Assembly: GCF_002287375.1 (NCBI RefSeq)
Contig: NZ_NPOA01000010.1
Span: 113,631-177,630 of the forward strand
Source of the DNA: Virgibacillus profundi
GTDB taxonomy: Bacteria > Bacillota > Bacilli > Bacillales > Amphibacillaceae
Length of the DNA stretch: 64,000 nt
Reading direction: 5' to 3'
The notes beneath the pieces are model-generated. The model was not told the DNA's origin and did no database searches. It saw nothing but the letters and a program-made list of their open reading frames with translations. Positions within the stretch are counted from its first letter, which is position 1, and each line of letters begins with the position of its first letter. Positions 59,698 to 64,000 of the stretch are shown one piece after another. A program made the position numbers and the translations under genes.

Positions 59698-61410
59698 TTA
59701 AGCTAGCTTGCCGCCATCTTTGCTAAATTTGATGATTCCTTCTGAAGCTCGGTATGCAAGTGCTGCCAAAGTATGCGTCGCATTGTAACCACTTTGGTGA
59801 GGGTATGCTGATCCACCAACAACGAAAACATTATCCGCTTCCCACATTTGCAGGTAATTATTAACAGCAGACGTTTCAGGGTCTGCTCCCATGATAACGC
59901 CACCTGTGTTATGTGTCGCTTGATATGTTGTAATGTCATAATGCTCAACGGATTCATTCTCAGAGACATGTGTTGCCCCCATTTCTTGCATGATTTTCTT
60001 TGTTTGGTTGTTCAGGAAGTGACCACGTTTACGGTCGGTTTCTGAATAATCAAACGTCATGCGAATAAGTGGATTACCATGCACATCCTTATATGTCGGA
60101 TCTAAATCCAAATAGTTATTCACATGAGGCATAACTGCGCCATACGTATGAACGTTCAATAAGCGGTTATAGTACTTTAGTGATTGCTTTTTAAATTCCT
60201 TACCCCATTTTGGTGTACCAGGAGGAACTTGGTTGTTCTCAATTGGTCTTTTTCCAGGTTGGTTTATGATAACTGTTCCACCATGTAAAAAGTCTAAATC
60301 AGTATGATCAAAGTTATCGGCATTAAAATTATCTAATGTTGCACCGAGTCCACCTGACCCAATTGCAGTATTGAACTTGCGATCATCGAAAAATCCATCT
60401 GTTCCGACAATTACTTGGTAACAGTAGTTCTTGCCGACCGTACCTCTTCCAGTTTCAGGGTTATAGGGCGTACCAAGATTTGAATTGAGTAACAAGCGAT
60501 TATTATTAAACGTATAACTTGTTATGGCAACGATTTCAGCGGGTTGTTCAAATCTCTCACCTGTACGCGTATCAACATAAATAACCCCTGTTGCCTTCCC
60601 ATCTTTGTGTAACACTTCGACAACTTCAGAATGTGGACGAAGGTCAAAATTCCCGGTTTTTAGTGCTGTTGGGACAACGGTAACGTTTGGACTTGCTTTT
60701 GCACCGTATTCACAACCGAATCGTTCACAGAATCCTTTCATTTGACAAGCAGCTATCTGCTGACCGTCCGGATTTTTATAGGGTTGTGAGTTGTTAGCAG
60801 CTGGTATGATAAAAGGATCCAGCCCCATTTTTTCTGTTGTTTCTTTAAATAAATCAAGCTCCGGACCATGTATCAATGCCGGGTTTGGGAAGGGTTCTGA
60901 ACGTTCTCCACGAAGAGGCGTCTCGTCAGCAGAAATACCAGCCATTTTATCAAACATCGTATAATATGGCTCCATTTCATCGTAGGTTATTCCCCAATCC
61001 TGGATGAGTAGCCCATCCGCAATTTTTCCCTCACCATATCTTTCAATTGTTTTTGACCTAATTTCAAAGTCATATGGGTTATAACGGTCCGTCATCCCAT
61101 TCCAATGTGTCCCTGCTCCTCCAACACCATTTCCTAACATAAAGGACCCATATTGACGCATTGGTAAAGCACGTTGACTACTTTTATGTCTAAATGTTAA
61201 CGTTTCTCTCGATAAATCTTGCATCAATTCACCACGTATTGCATAACGAAGCTCATCATGCTTCATAGAAAAGTTTGCCGTTCCACGGTTTGGTCCACGT
61301 TCTAATCCGACAACTTTCAGTCCTGCTTTACTTGCCTCAGCAGCTATAATTCCGCCTGTCCAACCTACACCTATCGTTACAACATCTGTTTTAGGCAGTT
61401 TCGTAACCAT
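59698..61410 (-). CDS. GMC-family oxidoreductase (gluconate 2-dehydrogenase-type large subunit)
   Basis: A 570-residue FAD-dependent oxidoreductase. The N-terminal Rossmann segment is TIGVGWTGGIIAAEASKAGL, and the C-terminal GMC region has a conserved His/Asn pair in HNTGGVIMG and QSGYNATHTLAALAY. It resembles the flavoprotein of membrane-bound sugar-acid/alcohol dehydrogenases. The ATG at 61410 is used, with AAAAGGGG eight nt upstream. It follows the small-subunit gene by about 85 nt. No cytochrome c subunit gene is present, so the electron acceptor is unknown. Confidence 0.9.
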   Translation of the reverse strand: MVTKLPKTDVVTIGVGWTGGIIAAEASKAGLKVVGLERGPNRGTANFSMKHDELRYAIRGELMQDLSRETLTFRHKSSQRALPMRQYGSFMLGNGVGGAGTHWNGMTDRYNPYDFEIRSKTIERYGEGKIADGLLIQDWGITYDEMEPYYTMFDKMAGISADETPLRGERSEPFPNPALIHGPELDLFKETTEKMGLDPFIIPAANNSQPYKNPDGQQIAACQMKGFCERFGCEYGAKASPNVTVVPTALKTGNFDLRPHSEVVEVLHKDGKATGVIYVDTRTGERFEQPAEIVAITSYTFNNNRLLLNSNLGTPYNPETGRGTVGKNYCYQVIVGTDGFFDDRKFNTAIGSGGLGATLDNFNADNFDHTDLDFLHGGTVIINQPGKRPIENNQVPPGTPKWGKEFKKQSLKYYNRLLNVHTYGAVMPHVNNYLDLDPTYKDVHGNPLIRMTFDYSETDRKRGHFLNNQTKKIMQEMGATHVSENESVEHYDITTYQATHNTGGVIMGADPETSAVNNYLQMWEADNVFVVGGSAYPHQSGYNATHTLAALAYRASEGIIKFSKDGGKLA

Positions 61411-61494
61411 AATCAATACCCCTTTTCCAGCTACTACTATTTTTTCAAAGCTAAACCATTGGCGTACAGCTTTATACTTTTCATTCGAATTTTC

Positions 61495-62298
61495 TTAGTT
61501 AAAAAATGTATTATGAAGACTCTCTGGTTTAATTTCAATGAACTCTTCAGATTCCACCTGTTCGTTTGTATAACTCAATTGAACACCTGGATACTCTTTC
61601 ATCTTCCAACCTTGCATATCTTTATTCCCACCATAAAGCGGATCCGCATAGGCACCCTCTAAAGTCGACTGACGTAAAATATTAAAAAAGAAGCTTGATT
61701 TAATACCAGCTATATCCACTTCATCATTTTCAAGGGCTACTAAGACCTCATCTTGCTTTTCTCCATCTAATGCTGTAAATTTTTCATTAAAGGTTGCTTG
61801 ACTATACTTTTCTATTGCTTCAATGCCCAGATCATAAACTTGATGGTATTTTAATTGAGATTGATAGCCTAGGTTCGGCTGCTCCTGCCCTTCTCCCAGT
61901 CTCACCTCTCCACCAGGGTTATGCTTCCCATCAAAGAAAGGACCTTGCCTATAATCCTTCGCATTGATTCCCCATTTGCCTGCTAATTGGTGATCAATAT
62001 AGTAAGGAACTCCTAAACCAATCGCACCTGGTCCATTTTCATCTTCCGGAAAAATTCGCTCTGTTGCCTGCCCCAGCAAATCGAAATCCGCTCGATTCGT
62101 AAAATATTCTAATGCCTGATCTTGCTGCTCAGGCTCTGTATCTTTTGTCGCTGTATCTCCACCTTTATCATTAAGTCCAATTAAACCGCCTAATGCTCCA
62201 CCGACAACAACTCCCCCAGCAGCAATTCCGGAATTTTTCAGGAATTTACGTCTTGAGGAACCATTTGCATCAAGTTTTTTTTCATCATGTTCTGACAT
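61495..62298 (-). CDS. Gluconate 2-dehydrogenase subunit 3-family protein, Tat-exported
   Basis: A 267-residue small subunit. It has a clear twin-arginine signal: SSRRKFLKNSGIAAGGVVVGG (twin Arg about residue 16), so the folded complex should be exported with the flavoprotein as passenger. The mature part contains LTNR-like FTNRADFDLL, IFPEDENGPGAI and VPYYIDHQLAGKWG. TTGGAGGTT precedes the ATG at 62298; the open frame extends ten codons upstream, where it would cover this site. Confidence 0.9.
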   Translation of the reverse strand: MSEHDEKKLDANGSSRRKFLKNSGIAAGGVVVGGALGGLIGLNDKGGDTATKDTEPEQQDQALEYFTNRADFDLLGQATERIFPEDENGPGAIGLGVPYYIDHQLAGKWGINAKDYRQGPFFDGKHNPGGEVRLGEGQEQPNLGYQSQLKYHQVYDLGIEAIEKYSQATFNEKFTALDGEKQDEVLVALENDEVDIAGIKSSFFFNILRQSTLEGAYADPLYGGNKDMQGWKMKEYPGVQLSYTNEQVESEEFIEIKPESLHNTFFN

Positions 62299-62699
62299 AA
62301 AAATAACCTCCAATAAATGTAATGACATAGTTCTAAAAACTAATTCACTATATTAAAAGATAATATTTGATTTATAATCGAACCAAATAACAAAGCCATA
62401 TACCTAAATTAACCTACCGTAAAATGACAAGCGCCATTTATTATGTATCAATTGATTTATCAAAATAAACCATTACTATGTTCTATAACCAAGCATAATT
62501 TCTATAGTTTTGTATAATACAATGGCTACTAAAGTAGAGGACTTCTAAATTAAAGTTTTGTCTTAATTAAAGAAACAGCTATCATTATGAGTATGCTATC
62601 CCCCTAAAAATTTGTATGCGGTTACATTATACGAATTCCATAATCCCTTCATCCATTCCGTCAACATAAGTATTACCACTTGGTATTGTTGTTATACAA

Positions 62700-62815
62700 T
62701 AATTCTGCTGCTTAGTTCAATATTTATACAACACAAATGCCTAACACTTTATTTGTAAATTTCTGAAATTAGCAATAAAAGAAAAAGACCATCCTCAGAT
62801 GATCTCGGTTGTACA
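62700..62815. repeat. Direct repeat D2 (paired with 56975-57090)
   Basis: CTTAGTTCAATATTTATACA and GTAAATTTCTGAAATTAGCA, then AAAAGAAAAAGACCATC...GATGATCT, resemble D1 over about 110 bp. The two copies bracket the TetR, MFS and GMC genes. Confidence 0.55.
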
Positions 62816-62864
62816 AGTTTTGCACCCGTTAGTGCAATACAAAAGTATTTAATAAATTAATTTC

Positions 62865-63025
62865 TTAGTTAACTGACTTTATTAACTCTAAAGCCTTCTC
62901 CATATATTCATCCCTTTCATTCAGCATGCCATCCATAGTTCTTGTAACTATATCTGTTGGCTGAATTCCCACCATGTGGGATAAGCACTAGCTACTTCAA
63001 TAAGCCCTTTTTCATTTAAAAAAAG
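62865..63025 (-). pseudogene. Decayed 3' end of an unidentified gene
   Basis: One frame reads NEKGLIEVASAYPTWWEFSQ and stops; a neighbouring frame continues IQPTDIVTRTMDGMLNERDE, then YMEKALELIKSVN and stop (62865). Inserting one A at the GGAATTC junction joins them as ...PTWWEIQPTDIV.... This looks like a gene tail with a 1-bp deletion and no upstream part. The family is not recognised. Confidence 0.5.
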
Positions 63026-63180
63026 ATTGTTTTAACAGCAAAATTCAACAACAGAATGTTTAATTAACCAAAATGTAAAAAAACCAATCACATCAACAGG
63101 GAATAAATAGACAAATAAAGTTTCACATTGTCACAGACCAAAACCCTTGATATGAATGGTTCTTTTTTAGAAGTAAGAAA

Positions 63181-63783
63181 TCACTTTATACTACTGGATA
63201 TAAACATGGAAGCATCTTGATTCATAAAAATACGATTTCCATGATAAAATGTCTTAATTTCAGTTGATTTAAATCCAACTTCGGATAATCCTTTTTTCAG
63301 TTCTTCATGCGAAAAACCGTTATGAACTTTTGGATGATTTATTTTATCATTTTTGTCAAAATCAATAATAATAAGCTTGCCATCATTATTTAAAATGTTG
63401 AATAATACTTGTGAAATTTTTTTAGTATCGGGAATATGAAGAAGGACTAGTGACATTAAAACGATGTCTGCCTTAAGTTCAGGAGTTTCTTGAGCTTGAG
63501 TAAAATCTGAATAAAGTATTTTTGAATTGGTAATTCCTTTGTTTGAGATTTTAACTTTCGCAACTTCCAACATCTGTTCAGATGAATCTACCAACAAAAT
63601 AGAGTCCATTAAATCTGATAACTCTAAACTAACCAGACCCGTACCACTTCCATAGTCGATTAAAGATTTTGATTTACTATTTTGTAATTCCTGTCTTACT
63701 TCCTTAACTATAACTTTAGCTAATGCCATTCTTTCTTCTGTATCATATCTTTTTGCCAGCTGTTCAAAAACGTTATTTTCCAA
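63181..63783 (-). CDS. Class I SAM-dependent methyltransferase
   Basis: A 200-residue Rossmann methyltransferase. Motif I is LIDYGSGTGLVSLELSDL, the acidic end of strand 2 is LLVDSSEQMLEVAK, motif IV region is IVLMSLVLLHIPD and a later strand is GKLIIIDFDKND. This is the UbiE/Methyltransf_11 type with unknown substrate. The start is TTG at 63783 behind GGAGTGGAG. It stands alone beside the mobile element. Confidence 0.85.
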   Translation of the reverse strand: MENNVFEQLAKRYDTEERMALAKVIVKEVRQELQNSKSKSLIDYGSGTGLVSLELSDLMDSILLVDSSEQMLEVAKVKISNKGITNSKILYSDFTQAQETPELKADIVLMSLVLLHIPDTKKISQVLFNILNNDGKLIIIDFDKNDKINHPKVHNGFSHEELKKGLSEVGFKSTEIKTFYHGNRIFMNQDASMFISSSIK

Positions 63784-63873
63784 TACTCCACTCCCTATTT
63801 ATTTAAATTTTAAAGCTACATAGTGATCATTATAACAAAATCAAAACCTTAAGGCACGAATCTCCTATTCAAC

Positions 63874-64000
63874 GTAAGCGTCAAATACTTCCCACATTTT
63901 AATAGTAAGACATCCGTGTGATAATCTTCTTAGAAATCATTTGGGAGGTTATACGATGACTCTTACAGACAAAAGGTTAGAATGGAAAGCGCGGTATGAT
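63874..64000 (+). mobile_element. Left end of a probable IS66-family element (runs off the window)
   Basis: GTAAGCGTCAAATAC at 63874 resembles the GTAAGCG terminal inverted repeat of IS66-type elements, and an accessory-type reading frame starts 82 nt inside. The right end and transposase are outside the window. Confidence 0.55.
63956..64000 (+). CDS. IS66 accessory protein (TnpA-like), 5' fragment
   Basis: ATG 63956 behind GGGAGGTT encodes MTLTDKRLEWKARYD before the edge. The opening Lys-Arg-x-Glu-Trp pattern is typical of the small helper proteins at the start of IS66-type elements. Only 15 codons are visible. Confidence 0.5.
   Translation, partial: MTLTDKRLEWKARYD

Larger units (their letters stand above)
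62299..63180. other. Gene-poor stretch with remnants
   Basis: About 0.9 kb of AT-rich sequence. It contains direct repeat D2 and a decayed gene tail (listed separately) and no intact gene. The promoter of the GMC operon should lie at its left; I could not select one. Confidence 0.5.

Noticed and set aside
1-64000. tRNA, rRNA or prophage genes
   Set aside because: None seen on reading either strand; no phage structural or integrase genes were recognised.

Overview
The window looks like a chromosome segment of a low-GC, spore-forming, probably salt-tolerant member of the Bacillaceae (Oceanobacillus/Virgibacillus-like). The grounds are strong AGGAGG-type ribosome sites, an SspO-like spore protein, YojN/YojO, YhgE, YpeP-like and NiaR homologues, a classic lysine riboswitch before dapA, TRAP/TAXI transporters, and long GC-rich palindromic repeats of a kind common in these genomes. 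The genus is an inference.

Region 1 (1-20 kb) is mainly housekeeping: sbcD (cut by the left edge), HMG-CoA synthase mvaS, a CbbQ/CbbO-type AAA+/VWA pair, riboswitch-controlled dapA, sspO, an RNase H-like protein, YhgE, a frameshifted SLAP-like gene coupled to a C45-type hydrolase, a nadC-TAXI/TRAP operon divergent from niaR, an M20 amidohydrolase and a coiled-coil protein.

Region 2 (20.9-50.6 kb) is a ~30 kb island for aromatic amino-acid carbon. It holds (a) a 4-hydroxyphenylacetate meta-cleavage cluster (dapA-like aldolase, hpaE, hpaB, hpaD, hpaC, hpaG1, hpaG2, hpaF) with a divergent LysR regulator; (b) a TrpXYZ-like ABC importer; (c) phenylalanine dehydrogenase followed by a complete 2-oxo-acid dehydrogenase complex (E1alpha, E1beta, E2, E3); (d) a paa cluster (paaABCD, an EthD-like protein, paaF, paaG, an aldehyde dehydrogenase, an NMO/FabK-like flavoprotein) with divergent paaX, plus paaI and paaY. 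No phenylacetate-CoA ligase (PaaK) is present. The simplest reading is Phe -> phenylpyruvate -> phenylacetyl-CoA by oxidative decarboxylation, feeding the Paa epoxidase directly.

Region 3 (51-64 kb) has a second TRAP system whose TAXI binding protein is circularly permuted, then a transglutaminase-like protein, a YitT-family protein, a TetR/MFS efflux pair, a GMC oxidoreductase with its Tat-exported small subunit, a methyltransferase and the left end of a probable IS66-type element at the right edge.

The repeats are unusual. Three ~0.5 kb inverted-repeat elements (20.2, 31.7 and 37.3 kb) sit in intergenic gaps, one of them between E1alpha and E1beta. A fourth locus (1.56-1.9 kb) shares their edges but carries 52-bp tandem repeats. 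Two arrays of the same 21-bp repeat bracket paaD. An ~80-90 bp hairpin repeat recurs near several genes.

The two most notable observations are the permuted TAXI binding protein (53.1-54.1 kb) and the apparent phenylpyruvate dehydrogenase route. All assignments are from reading the sequence; no searches were run.
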